Assembly: GCF_016107545.1 (NCBI RefSeq)
Contig: NZ_JABASS010000003.1
Span: 178,196 to 242,195, forward strand
Length of the DNA: 64,000 nt
Direction: 5' to 3'
Source: Psychrobacter namhaensis
Lineage (GTDB): Bacteria; Pseudomonadota; Gammaproteobacteria; Pseudomonadales; Moraxellaceae
The position numbers and the translations under genes are program-made. Below the pieces are notes generated by a model, which saw only the letters and a program-made list of their open reading frames with translations, was not told the DNA's origin and did no database searches. Positions 1 to 8,130 of this stretch are shown here, in pieces; position 1 is the stretch's first letter, and every line of letters starts with the position of its first letter.

Positions 1-328
1 ATATCTCATCAATTCTCTTAAAATCGTTGATAAAAAATAATGTATTACAGCTATTTTTAGTCAATCTAATAGGCGGGCAGTAAAAACTATCTAAATATTC
101 AATATTTATAGAAGATGTAATAAATCTGAGTCTTTGCCAAATAGACAAAGCAGATTCAGCTTGAGGATGAATAAGCAGTTTAGTTTTATTAAAATTTACT
201 AGCTTCTGAGTTGGTTTTAAGCTTGTAGTTCCCATTGTTGACTTCATTCCATAATTTTGATTTATTATTCCTGTCTCTTCAGCCATAAATTTGAGTGCTT
301 GTTGATAAAGTAATATATCCCTCATCAT
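1..328 (-). CDS. Hypothetical protein, 3' end cut by window edge
   Basis: An open minus-strand frame runs off the window, downstream of the helicase gene in the same direction and 44 bp from its stop, so it is probably co-transcribed. The frame can start at ATG 328 or 325, or at ATG 286; none has a strong ribosome binding site, though a GAGG lies just inside the upstream start. About 109 residues are visible, mixed basic and hydrophobic, with no motif I recognise. Phage replication operons often carry such small accessory genes at this position, but no function can be given. Confidence 0.4.
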   Translation of the reverse strand, partial: MMRDILLYQQALKFMAEETGIINQNYGMKSTMGTTSLKPTQKLVNFNKTKLLIHPQAESALSIWQRLRFITSSINIEYLDSFYCPPIRLTKNSCNTLFFINDFKRIDEI

Positions 329-372
329 TTTCAGAACTAATCACAAACAGGTTAAAACGAATTTTCATAGCA

Positions 373-1680
373 CTAGCTTGAAGCGAAATCAGCGAAACGA
401 CTGTATTCTCCCTTGAACTTAACTTTAACAGTACCAATCGAGCCGTTACGCTGTTTGCCAATAATCAAATCAGCAATGCCTTTTTGAACTGACTTTTCGT
501 TATAAACCTCTTCACGATAAATAAAGATGATATGATCAGCATCTTGCTCAATAGAGCCTGAATCTCGTAAATCGCTCATAATCGGACGTTTGTTATCGCG
601 ATTTTCTAAACTACGATTAAGCTGCGATAGCGCAAGCATTGGACAATCAAATTCTTTAGCGAATCCTTTTAAAGCTGACGATATGTCTCTAATCTGCCCT
701 TCTCGATTGTCTTTTAGATTAGTAGCCCGAATCAACTGAATGTAATCTACTATGATTGCCGATATTCTGCCGTGTTTTTGGCGTATGCGGTTTAATGTGG
801 CTCGCATCTGTCCTGTAGTGATGCCACTACGGTCATCGATAATCATCGGTAACGCCTCGATGCGCTTTTTGTTACTCATGATACCTTCCCAATCCTGTGT
901 ATCTAGATTTTGTCCGCTAAACACTTTGCTCATATGTATGTTAGCCATACTGCTTACTAAACGCTTAACAATGCTAGCTTTTGGCATCTCAAGGCTAAAG
1001 AAAACAACAACACCGTCTTCATTTTGAGAAATGTTTATAGCGATGGTCTGTCCTAAAGTGGTTTTACCCATTGAGGGACGAGCTGCAATAACAACCATCT
1101 CGCCATTCATAATCATTGTTTTATTATCGAGCTCTACTAACCCTGTTTTAATGTTTGGTGCAACGCCTACAGTGGCATTGTGTTTTAGATCCTCTACAAA
1201 GTTTTCTATAAGTTGGTCAATGCTTGAGTAACCCTCACTGACTGTTCCCTGCATTACTGCATTAACATCTTCAGCCGTTAAGCTCCAAGAATCGATAGGC
1301 GCTAAATCAAAGTTAGCAATTTTAAGTTTTGCTCTCTCATAACATTCACTGATTTTTCTACGTTGCGATAAATCAATTAAGCGCTCTATGTAGCTTTCAA
1401 GATTAAAAATTGATGATGCAGCTATTAGCAGTTCATTCGATATATATTCGATGACAGATTTGTTTCTCTTATTAGCTAATAACTTATCGATAATCATTAC
1501 TGTGTCGTATGGCTTTCCAGATGCAACCAATGACTCGACAGACTCAAATATTAGTTGATGCGCTTCTGAATAAAAGTCGTTTGCTTTTATTTTTCCCGCA
1601 ACTTTCTGATATGAATTATCAGTTGAGATAAGCGTAGAGATTATAGATTGCTCGAGACTATGGTTGTATAAATTACTCAT
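373..1680 (-). CDS. dnaB: Replicative DNA helicase, DnaB family (phage type)
   Basis: Hexameric 5'-3' helicase that unwinds DNA at the replication fork. The N-terminal DnaB domain (about residues 5-100) matches the primase/loader-interacting helical domain. The RecA-like domain has Walker A RPSMGKTT at 201-208, Walker B IIVDYIQL near 309-316, and the later DLRDSGSIEQDAD and GKQRNGSIG motifs. At 435 residues it is shorter than typical host DnaB (about 470), as phage-encoded copies often are. Its ATG overlaps the stop of the upstream replication gene (TAATG), implying translational coupling. Position in an AT-rich prophage block and pairing with an O-like gene argue for a phage gene rather than the host one. 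Confidence 0.9.
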   Translation of the reverse strand: MSNLYNHSLEQSIISTLISTDNSYQKVAGKIKANDFYSEAHQLIFESVESLVASGKPYDTVMIIDKLLANKRNKSVIEYISNELLIAASSIFNLESYIERLIDLSQRRKISECYERAKLKIANFDLAPIDSWSLTAEDVNAVMQGTVSEGYSSIDQLIENFVEDLKHNATVGVAPNIKTGLVELDNKTMIMNGEMVVIAARPSMGKTTLGQTIAINISQNEDGVVVFFSLEMPKASIVKRLVSSMANIHMSKVFSGQNLDTQDWEGIMSNKKRIEALPMIIDDRSGITTGQMRATLNRIRQKHGRISAIIVDYIQLIRATNLKDNREGQIRDISSALKGFAKEFDCPMLALSQLNRSLENRDNKRPIMSDLRDSGSIEQDADHIIFIYREEVYNEKSVQKGIADLIIGKQRNGSIGTVKVKFKGEYSRFADFASS

Positions 1681-2582
1681 TATTTCCTCTCAGTTTTCGC
1701 TTCAGCGGCAGTAATCATGGCGGCTATTCTTTCAGGATCATGCTGTTTTTTGGCTGTTGAGATTGTTTCAACAGGTATATGACTAGGGTGTAATGGAGTA
1801 TGCTCATCAAGGTTGGTTTTAAATTTGTTGATTCGCTTTTTATCCATTTTCTGAAATAGGTTGACTAGCTTAGCAATGCGTACCGACTCACTAAGATTTT
1901 TTTCAAACCAGTATGAATGAAAACCATAAAGTTCTAATCTTAATTCTTGCTCATTGATGAATCCAGATAGGGGTAATACACCTGCCGCCTGTAAATGTGC
2001 TTTGTATATTTCGTATTGACTATCAAAATCATAAAAAGAAGCGACAACGCTTTCTTCTGTATTTTCTTTAATAGTCTCTTCTTTATTCTCTTTAACATCA
2101 CGACAATCTGTCGTCATGATAGATGATGCCAAGTTGCCGTTATCAGGATCGTTAATCTGTCGTAATCCATCACGACAATCTGTCGTATTGGATTTAGACA
2201 ATTTGTCGTTATGTTTATTTTCAGTAATTTCAAGCGGTTTGTTACCTAAGTCTGCGCTAACCCTATTTAATTCTTCATAATTAATCGTATAAAAATTAAC
2301 TCGGTTTTGTTTGTTGTCCGCTAGTTTTTCTACTAATAGTAAACCCATGTCAGTTAAATTTTTAAATATACGCTCAATTGTTCTTTTACTCCAAAACTTA
2401 AAATCTTGCTCACGCCATCGTTCAAACGTTTTGTAAATCCACATTTTCCCATCATATTTTGTCTTAGCGTGAGCAAGCCAGTAATGTACTTGTTGCAAAA
2501 CAATCGCTTCATTAAGCCCTATCTTATTGGCAAGTGAGGGCAATACTTGTAATGGCGGTTCGTTTATCAGTAGATTACTCAT
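1680..2582 (-). CDS. Phage replication initiation protein (O-like, winged-helix N-terminus)
   Basis: Probable origin-binding protein of the prophage, working with the DnaB helicase encoded immediately downstream (one-base overlap). The N-terminal ~110 residues (a segment with IVLQQVHYWL and TFERWREQDFKFWSKRTIERIF) have the pattern of the helix-turn-helix replication proteins that sit before dnaB in many prophages. The middle (about 125-175) is polar and low complexity; its DNA carries evenly spaced repeats described separately. The C-terminal part may contact the helicase. 300 residues. No ATPase motif is present, so it is not a DnaC-type loader. Family assignment comes from pattern and context. 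Confidence 0.7.
   Translation of the reverse strand: MSNLLINEPPLQVLPSLANKIGLNEAIVLQQVHYWLAHAKTKYDGKMWIYKTFERWREQDFKFWSKRTIERIFKNLTDMGLLLVEKLADNKQNRVNFYTINYEELNRVSADLGNKPLEITENKHNDKLSKSNTTDCRDGLRQINDPDNGNLASSIMTTDCRDVKENKEETIKENTEESVVASFYDFDSQYEIYKAHLQAAGVLPLSGFINEQELRLELYGFHSYWFEKNLSESVRIAKLVNLFQKMDKKRINKFKTNLDEHTPLHPSHIPVETISTAKKQHDPERIAAMITAAEAKTERK
2100..2223. repeat. 23-bp-spaced iterons, putative phage replication origin
   Basis: Core ATCTGTCGT (or ATTTGTCGT) begins at 2155, 2178 and 2201, exactly 23 bp apart; a degenerate AGTTGCCGT sits at 2132, also 23 bp before, and a further perfect core at 2106. Two copies are the dyad ACGACAATCTGTCGT (2100-2114 and 2172-2186). The period is not a multiple of three, so it cannot come from a protein repeat. 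An AT-rich stretch follows (2210-2240). Iterons inside the initiator gene are the arrangement of lambda ori within gene O. Confidence 0.7.
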
Positions 2583-2701
2583 ATTTCCACCTAGCCTGAT
2601 CTAATGATTTTAACTATAAGCTATTGAAAGTTATCGGATATTTTCTAAAAAACTCCATTTTCAACCTCTTAAACTTATATTTTTATAAATCGATTGCATA
2701 T

Positions 2702-2971
2702 CTAATAACTGCTTGTAGATGATTGTTCACAGTTATCAAGATACTCATCTAGATGTCTTTTACGATATAGAACATGTCTGCCCGCTTTACTATATGTAAT
2801 AGCTTGGGATTGGTGACAGCGCATATGCTGCAATGTGTGCAATGATTTGCCGATGTAAGCGGCGGCGAATTCAGGTGGAAAAGGAGTTTCTGGAGCAGCT
2901 TCGATAACTTTTTGTCTTAACACCTCTTTTTCATCATCTGTATATTCTGACCAAGTTTTTTTGCGATACAT
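2702..2971 (-). CDS. Small helix-turn-helix DNA-binding protein (excisionase/Cro-like)
   Basis: An 89-residue basic protein, first gene of the leftward early operon facing the repressor. Residues about 33-80 (FAAAYIGKSLHTLQHMRC through GRHVLYRKRHLDEYL) fit the helix-turn-helix plus wing of AlpA/excisionase-type proteins, in which the first helices choose a site and a short hairpin precedes a final helix. The start is ATG 2971, with AAGGA 8 nt upstream; a longer frame from TTG 2989 has no such site. It may act as excisionase, or as an early regulator in the Cro position. Confidence 0.6.
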   Translation of the reverse strand: MYRKKTWSEYTDDEKEVLRQKVIEAAPETPFPPEFAAAYIGKSLHTLQHMRCHQSQAITYSKAGRHVLYRKRHLDEYLDNCEQSSTSSY

Positions 2972-3159
2972 AATTTCTTTCCTTGTCAATATAGATTAAT
3001 AGATTATTACTTCTAAATATTAGTAATTATAGTTTACCCTCGAAACTTAAAAAATCAATCGAAACTAAATTTATTATTGTTAAGTAATGTAACATCTATG
3101 ATTATCAGAGCATAAGGATTTACAACCTAAGAAATAACTATTTTATGCTGTTTCTTTTG

Positions 3160-3195
3160 AAAGTTTCTCGTGATAAAATAAACACAAGAAACTTT
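3160..3195. promoter_or_regulatory. Operator-like inverted repeat before the repressor gene
   Basis: AAAGTTTCTCGTG (3160-3172) and CACAAGAAACTTT (3183-3195) are inverted copies matching at 12 of 13 positions, separated by 10 bp. A TAAAAT (3174-3179) between the arms could be the -10 box of the repressor promoter. Related CGAAACT half-sites occur at about 3041 and 3059 in the same divergent intergenic region. The arrangement suggests binding by the adjacent repressor to control itself and the leftward operon. Confidence 0.55.
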
Positions 3196-3215
3196 TTATG
3201 AATAAGGGGAAATTT

Positions 3216-4115
3216 GTGAGTGAAGATCTAAAACAGATGGCTAATAGAATTAAAAAGTGCATGGAGGAGAAAGGACTTAAACAAGTAGATATTGTTAAAA
3301 CTACGGGGGTTTCTAAAGGAAGCATATCAAAATGGTTAGCTGGTAAAGCCAAACCCAGCGGCGAATACCTACTCAGACTTTCTCAAGTTTTAGGTGAATC
3401 AGAGTATTGGTTATTAAATGGTGAATACCCTTATAGTTCATACGCAGATATTGACGACGCTATGGACTATATGAACGCTTACGAAGAAAGTAGGAGGGAT
3501 CATTACATTACAGAGCTCGGTTTAGATCCTAGCCTTCCGTATAGTATTAGGTTTCTAAAAGAAGAGTTTGAGAATAAGGTTTTTAGTGAGCATGAAGAAT
3601 TTGAAAAACGATATGAGCTTTCTGCTGAACAAGAGCGTGAAATAGAAGAGTATGAAGAGCGGCTAGAATGGGAGGAAAGAGCGGATGATTTTATTGAAAA
3701 TAAGTTAATTTTAAAACAGATAGAGACATATCCTACTTTAATTAAATTTATAGAAAACTTTAAACATGTAGAACAATCGTTAAGGTCACAGTCTGAAATT
3801 GCTGAACGGACGAACAGTAACTTAAGTAAGACTCTATTCTATAATCAAGAAGACCATAGTATGCATCCGATAATCACTATTGGTGCACAGTGCTCAGTAG
3901 ATTTAACTAAACGCACTATAAAAAATGGCAAATTTTACTTAATAAGAAGTAATAGTTTTTACGGGGTAAGAGCACTATTTAGTCAGTCTGATGGTGGTCT
4001 GCTACTACAATGTAAGAACAAGGAATATCCAGATGAGAAAATTTCTAAATCCAAAACAGATAGCTTAGAGGTTCTCGGTTACGTGTATGCTTGGACTAAT
4101 ATGGATCCTTGGTAA
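3216..4115 (+). CDS. CI-like phage repressor (XRE helix-turn-helix, S24-like C-terminus)
   Basis: Probable lysogeny repressor. The N-terminal ~60 residues form an XRE-type helix-turn-helix (KGLKQVDIVKTTGVSKGSIS, then a typical AKPSGEYLLRLSQVL). A long acidic coiled-coil-prone linker follows (about 105-185). The C-terminal ~90 residues resemble the LexA/CI S24 fold: an SMHP motif where the nucleophilic serine would lie, then NGKFYLI, DGGLLLQC and EVLGYVY. The usual catalytic lysine region reads GVRAL, so self-cleavage may be lost. GTG 3216 is chosen because AAGGGGA lies 5 nt upstream; an in-frame ATG at 3198 abuts the operator and has no ribosome site. Confidence 0.75.
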   Translation: MSEDLKQMANRIKKCMEEKGLKQVDIVKTTGVSKGSISKWLAGKAKPSGEYLLRLSQVLGESEYWLLNGEYPYSSYADIDDAMDYMNAYEESRRDHYITELGLDPSLPYSIRFLKEEFENKVFSEHEEFEKRYELSAEQEREIEEYEERLEWEERADDFIENKLILKQIETYPTLIKFIENFKHVEQSLRSQSEIAERTNSNLSKTLFYNQEDHSMHPIITIGAQCSVDLTKRTIKNGKFYLIRSNSFYGVRALFSQSDGGLLLQCKNKEYPDEKISKSKTDSLEVLGYVYAWTNMDPW

Positions 4116-4477
4116 AGAAATGTCTTAACACGATCTCAAAGCTACTTGTGAAGAGTGCTAAATATTAGAAAAAGGTCATCTGCGCCTTTAGGAAGCATAA
4201 GCAAATAATAACCTCGACTATCTAAACGCGCTAAATTATTAGTTTAATGACAATCGCTCGAATAAGGAATAGGTCAGTGACATTAAATGTATCTGGACTA
4301 CTAACGACTGTTTGTATCTAACATAGAATAAATAATTATGTGCTAGAGAGCTTATCGGCTAAGCCGCAAATAAATGTATGGCAACTGATTCGATATGCTG
4401 AGCATTCAATGTAATAATTAAGGATAGATAGTTGAGTCAAAGTTTGATTGTTACAATCTATATAATTTAATATTTGG
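4116..4477. other. AT-rich intergenic stretch, nothing recognised
   Basis: About 360 bp between the repressor stop and the insertion sequence. I see no coding frame with a ribosome site, no RNA gene and no clear terminator. It may hold phage sequence interrupted by the insertion. Confidence 0.5.
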
Positions 4478-4531
4478 GAGTTTCCTAAAAACTGTGTAAC
4501 TGCTTATAATCCATTAACCGGAGAATAAGCA

Positions 4532-5813
4532 ATGACCAAGCAAACTGACATCAAGAAACTGGCCGAGCAGATGGCTAGTAGTATGAACAGCTTCGATGAC
4601 ATCAAAGACTTCCAAAAGCAGCTCATGCAATCGTTTATTGATACCGCCCTAGAAGCTGAGATGGAAGACCATCTCGGCTACCCTAAGCATGAGAAGGCGG
4701 ATAAGCCCAATAAGCGCAACGGCCACACTAAAAAGACCGTCCGCAGTGACACAGGCGATCTTGAGATATCCACCCCAAGAGACCGTGATGGCGACTTTGA
4801 ACCTGCTTTAGTACGTAAGCATCAAACCCGTATTAGCGGCCTTGATGACAAGATCATATTTCACTACAGGCATAGCCTTCCGTCTTGCGCTTCGGGCAAG
4901 TGTGCCCCACACACTTGCTTATCCTCGCTCATACGCCAAGGGTCAAACCACCACTGAGATTGTAGAGAGTATCAAAGAGCTCTACGATGTCGACATCTCA
5001 AGCACCCTGGTTTCAAGAGTCACTGACAACATCTTAGAGGACATCACCGCTTGGCAGAACCGGCCGTTAAGCAGTGTCTATCCTATCGTCTATCTAGACT
5101 GTATTGTCGTGAAGATACGTCAAGACAAGCAGATCATCAACAAGGCTATCTATCTAGCCCTAGGCGTTGCTCTTAACGGTAAGAAAGAGCTGCTTGGTAT
5201 GTGGTTATCAGAGAATGAAGGCGCTAAGTTCTGGCTTGGTGTTCTCACTGAATTGCAAAACCGCGGGGTACAAGACATCCTCATTGCCTGTGTTGATGGC
5301 TTAAAGGGCTTTCCTGATGCCATCAATACGGTTTATCCCAATGCTCAGGTTCAGCTGTGTATCGTACACATGGTGCGCTACTCGATGAAATTTGTACCCT
5401 GGACGGATAAAAAAGCAGTAGCCGCCGATTTAAAGGCCATCTACGGCGCTGATACGCTTGAGATAGCAGAGGCTAACCTTGAGCACTTTGATGAAGTATG
5501 GGACAAAGAGTACCCACATGTGGTCAAGTCTTGGCGTAATAACTGGGAGGGCTTAACGGTATTCTTCGAGTACCCTAAAGACATCAGAAAAGTCATATAT
5601 ACCACCAATGCTATTGAGTCGCTAAACAGTGTGATTCGGACAGCGGTGAATAAGCGTAAGGTGTTCCCGTCTGATCAGGCTGCATTTAAAGTGGTGTACT
5701 TAGCCACCCAGCAGGCATCCAAAAAATGGTCGATGCCAATCCGTAACTGGACGTCTGCTTTGAATCGCTTTATGATTATGTTTGATGATCGTATCAGTAA
5801 GCATTTAATCTAA
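4532..5813 (+). pseudogene. IS256-family transposase, disrupted by a ~67-bp insert
   Basis: The N-terminal half (to about residue 108, ending SGLDDKII) and the C-terminal half (from about 4931, YAKGQTTTEIVE) are in different frames and together make one IS256-type transposase of about 400 residues. The catalytic parts are otherwise intact: first Asp in VYLDCIVVK, second in IACVDGLKG, Glu in TNAIESLN. Between the halves lies foreign sequence containing a hairpin, which shifts the frame, so no full product is expected. The start ATG 4532 has GGAG 9 nt upstream. Without the insert the length matches the family. Confidence 0.85.
4859..4925. repeat. Small hairpin-bearing insert inside the transposase
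   Basis: Sequence that breaks the transposase frame. It contains GCAAGTGTG (4896-4904) and CACACTTGC (4910-4918), a perfect 9-bp stem with a 5-nt loop, plus an alternative CTTGC/GCAAG pairing just upstream. Boundaries are estimated by joining the expected reading frame on each side; the length must be 1 modulo 3, and about 67 bp fits. It may be a small palindromic repeat or MITE-like unit; no other copy is in this window. Confidence 0.55.
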
Positions 5814-6135
5814 ATGGCAGTTACACAGAATCTGGGATGGTCTCAAATATTTTGCATAATCTGCTGATAACTTTTTTGGTACTCTTAACTGAATCGCAGT
5901 CCGTTACATAAATGCGCTTCATCATATTGAAATTAACGACTAGATCTAAAACCAGTTAAACAAACCAATTTTTAAAAGTAATTTTGATACTTATTTGATA
6001 CTTGAAAAATATTGTTACATCTTTTTAGTTATAGCTAAATATAGTCAATTTAACCCTAAGTCATTGTTTATAATTATATTTTATTTCTACTCATTGCTTA
6101 TTATCGTTAAGTATATCTAGTTATTTGAGATAGCC

Positions 6136-6196
6136 AAAGGATTCAAAATCCGTTGCCTTTAAAAGCGTGTCGGTTCGAGTCCGACCACTGGTACCA
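6136..6196 (+). other. 3' fragment of tRNA-Leu(CAA): putative distal attachment site (attR)
   Basis: The sequence follows a leucine tRNA from the anticodon arm to CCA: anticodon CAA at 6144-6146, a variable arm, a perfect T arm (GTCGG-TTCGAGT-CCGAC) and acceptor strand CACTGGT-A-CCA ending at 6196. No D arm or 5' acceptor strand precedes it, and the anticodon stem has an A-G mismatch. It is therefore a truncated copy, typical of the far end of an element integrated in the tRNA 3' half. The intact tRNA would lie at the other end, left of the window. Confidence 0.75.
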
Positions 6197-6212
6197 ATAC
6201 TAAAACAATCTA

Positions 6213-6236
6213 GCCTCCTCTTTTGGAGGTTTTTTT
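6213..6236 (+). terminator. Rho-independent terminator after the tRNA-Leu fragment
   Basis: Stem CCTCC/GGAGG (6214-6218, 6225-6229) with loop TCTTTT and a run of Ts. It probably terminated the original tRNA gene, which supports reading the chromosome as starting here. Confidence 0.75.
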
Positions 6237-6261
6237 GTGTCAGTCGTATTTGTCGTGGTGC

Positions 6262-6507
6262 TTACATCTCTATTTCGTGTTGCGTGACAGCACTAATTTT
6301 TATGGGGACGGCAAAGCTCCATGGTGTACCAGCACGGCAGTGAAAGTATCCGTCATGAAATGACACGATATAAGCAGTAAAATCATTATCATAGTGATCC
6401 ATCATGGCTTGCTCATCACTTTCATCACAGACCGCACACCATATTTGTTTATGTCCGCCTGCTAGCATCGCTCGCGTTAAATCGCTCCCTTTTAGTTCAT
6501 TATTCAT
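6262..6507 (-). CDS. Hypothetical protein, 81 residues
   Basis: The start is ATG 6507, with AGGAG 6 nt upstream; the longer frame to 6534 lacks a site. The protein has QIWCAVCDESDEQAMMDHYD and then FTAYIVSFHDGYFHCRAGTPW, i.e. three cysteines and several aromatics in a compact soluble-looking sequence without signal peptide or membrane segment. I do not recognise a family. It stands alone next to the tRNA fragment, and its upstream region on the same strand (6510-6650) carries two hairpins. Confidence 0.6.
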   Translation of the reverse strand: MNNELKGSDLTRAMLAGGHKQIWCAVCDESDEQAMMDHYDNDFTAYIVSFHDGYFHCRAGTPWSFAVPIKISAVTQHEIEM

Positions 6508-6567
6508 CTTTAGCTCCTTAATTCTTTTAAACACCTTGAAAACTATGCAGTTTTAAAGCGTTAATAT

Positions 6568-6646
6568 TACCAAACACCTTTTTCATGTTTGGTACGAGCC
6601 ATAAGCAGTGTCTTTTTTTATTTATAAAGAGGCAAAGAAGACACTG
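6568..6646. other. Two consecutive inverted repeats in a 367-bp intergenic region
   Basis: TACCAAACA (6568-6576) pairs with TGTTTGGTA (6586-6594), and CAGTGTCTT (6606-6614) pairs with AAGACACTG (6638-6646). They lie between the divergent 81-residue gene and dinB (6508-6874). They could form leader-RNA structure for the small gene, or bind a regulator. Nothing else was recognised in the gap. Confidence 0.4.
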
Positions 6647-6874
6647 TTTATCGTTCCCCCGTGATTGATTACGTTGGAGATTCTAGTGTAGAACACCAGC
6701 GTCAAAACTGTAACATTTACCTAAAATATTCATGACAGACGGTTAAATTGTCGTGATAAAAGGTAGCGAAGAAAAACCAAATTTAATAAATGTAGTATTC
6801 TGCATAAATGGCATTTTTATTCCACTAACGATTGATACTGACGTCAAGCGGTGAAGTCAGATAAGATAACAGTT

Positions 6875-7960
6875 ATGACAGCTTCTACAAATCCGAGCCT
6901 TCGTAAGATTATTCATATCGATATGGATGCTTTTTACGCCAGTGTTGAACAGCGTGACTTTCCTGAGTTGCGTGGTAAGCCATTGGTTGTTGGGGGCGAT
7001 CCGAATGGTCGCGGTGTGGTCGCAGCGGCCAGTTATGAGGTACGGCAATTTGGTGTCCGTTCCGCTATGTCCTGTTATGAGGCACGCAAACGTTGTCCAG
7101 CGGTCATCTTTGTACGTCCGCGTTTTGAAGTTTATCGAGCCGTCAGCAGCAAAATTCGTGAGATCATGTACGACTTAACGCCTCTTGTGGAACCCTTGTC
7201 ATTAGATGAGGCTTACTTGGATGTCACTGGCTTGCAAGTTCATCAAGGTTCAGCGACGTTAATGGCCAATTGGCTAAGGGCGCAAATCCTAGCGCACACA
7301 GGTTTAACGGCTTCGGCTGGGGTATCATTTAACAAGATGTTGGCCAAAATCGCCTCGGATATCAATAAACCCAATGGCATAGCCGTGATCACGCCAACAG
7401 ATGCTGACGCCTTTATCAGTACGCTACCTATCGAGCGCTTTCACGGTATTGGCAAGGCCACTGCCAAGCGTTTACACGCGATGGGCGTGAAGAGTGGCGC
7501 TGATCTTAAGCACACGCCAGCTGCGGTATTGGTGCAGGAGTTTGGCAAGCGCGGACAGTTCTATCATGATATTGCTCATGGCCGTGATGAGCGTGCGGTA
7601 AAACCTGAACGTACGTATAAGTCTGTTGGTTCGGAGACCACATTCAAAGACAATTTACACAATGATGATGAACTGCGAGTCCAGATTTATGAACAAAACA
7701 AAGATGCGTTTCATCAGATGCAAAAAAAACAGCTCATTGCCTACACCATTACGTTAAAAGTCAAATATGCAGACTTTACTCAAATTACGCGCTCACACAC
7801 CCTATCGACTGCTTTTGACAGTGCTGAATCCGCACATTATTGGTTAGATAAGCTGTTTTTAGACATTCCACGCGAGCTGCCTATTCGCCTCGTCGGCGTT
7901 ACCTTCTCATCATTAGCACCAGCTGCCCAGTTACGGCCGCAGTTAAATTTATTTGAGTAA
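6875..7960 (+). CDS. dinB: DNA polymerase IV (Y-family translesion polymerase)
   Basis: Error-prone polymerase that bypasses lesions and extends misaligned ends, acting with the sliding clamp. The palm motifs are HIDMDAFYASVE near the start (first metal-binding Asp) and PLSLDEAYLDVT (about residue 98-109, Asp-Glu pair). A helix-hairpin-helix region follows (FHGIGKATAKRLHAMG), then the little-finger domain. The protein ends in QLNLFE, a textbook clamp-binding motif. ATG 6875 gives 361 residues, near the usual length; an in-frame GTG at 6851 would add eight residues, and neither has a strong ribosome site. Monocistronic. Confidence 0.92.
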   Translation: MTASTNPSLRKIIHIDMDAFYASVEQRDFPELRGKPLVVGGDPNGRGVVAAASYEVRQFGVRSAMSCYEARKRCPAVIFVRPRFEVYRAVSSKIREIMYDLTPLVEPLSLDEAYLDVTGLQVHQGSATLMANWLRAQILAHTGLTASAGVSFNKMLAKIASDINKPNGIAVITPTDADAFISTLPIERFHGIGKATAKRLHAMGVKSGADLKHTPAAVLVQEFGKRGQFYHDIAHGRDERAVKPERTYKSVGSETTFKDNLHNDDELRVQIYEQNKDAFHQMQKKQLIAYTITLKVKYADFTQITRSHTLSTAFDSAESAHYWLDKLFLDIPRELPIRLVGVTFSSLAPAAQLRPQLNLFE

Positions 7961-8130
7961 TGTAGTCCATAATTTTTTTATAGAACTTTGCTGATTATTA
8001 TTGAAGTTTACTTAGGCTATTTAAAAAATACAGAGCGTTTTTATGCGTCTGCGTTTCTATTAAACTGTCCTTTCATAGCCTCATTTCTGCTACAATTACG
8101 CCAAAATTTACATTCATTTAAAGACTGATT

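Larger units (their letters stand above)
4478..5844 (+). mobile_element. IS256-family insertion sequence with broken transposase
   Basis: A transposase reading rightwards is bounded by imperfect terminal inverted repeats: left 4478-4505 and right 5817-5844 share CTGTGTAACTGC as the inner half and begin GAG/CTC. The left end shares its non-coding leader with the partial element at 63946. AATATTT flanks both sides (4469-4475 and 5846-5852), a possible remnant of the target duplication, although the repeat is not exactly at the ends. It lies inside the prophage-like element close to its right end. Confidence 0.85.
1..6196. mobile_element. Right part of a prophage-like element (left end outside window)
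   Basis: A leftward replication block (HTH protein, O-like protein, DnaB helicase) and a divergent CI-like repressor are laid out as in the immunity/replication region of a temperate phage. The stretch is visibly more AT-rich than the genes right of 6200. It ends at a 3' tRNA-Leu(CAA) fragment followed by a terminator and core genes, as expected when a phage has recombined into the tRNA 3' end and left the old 3' end at the far side. No integrase or structural gene is in view; they would lie to the left. Confidence 0.7.

Noticed and set aside
2701..2989. Longer form of the small HTH gene starting at TTG 2989
   Set aside because: ATG 2971 has a good ribosome site that lies inside the longer form, so the extra six codons are unlikely to be translated.
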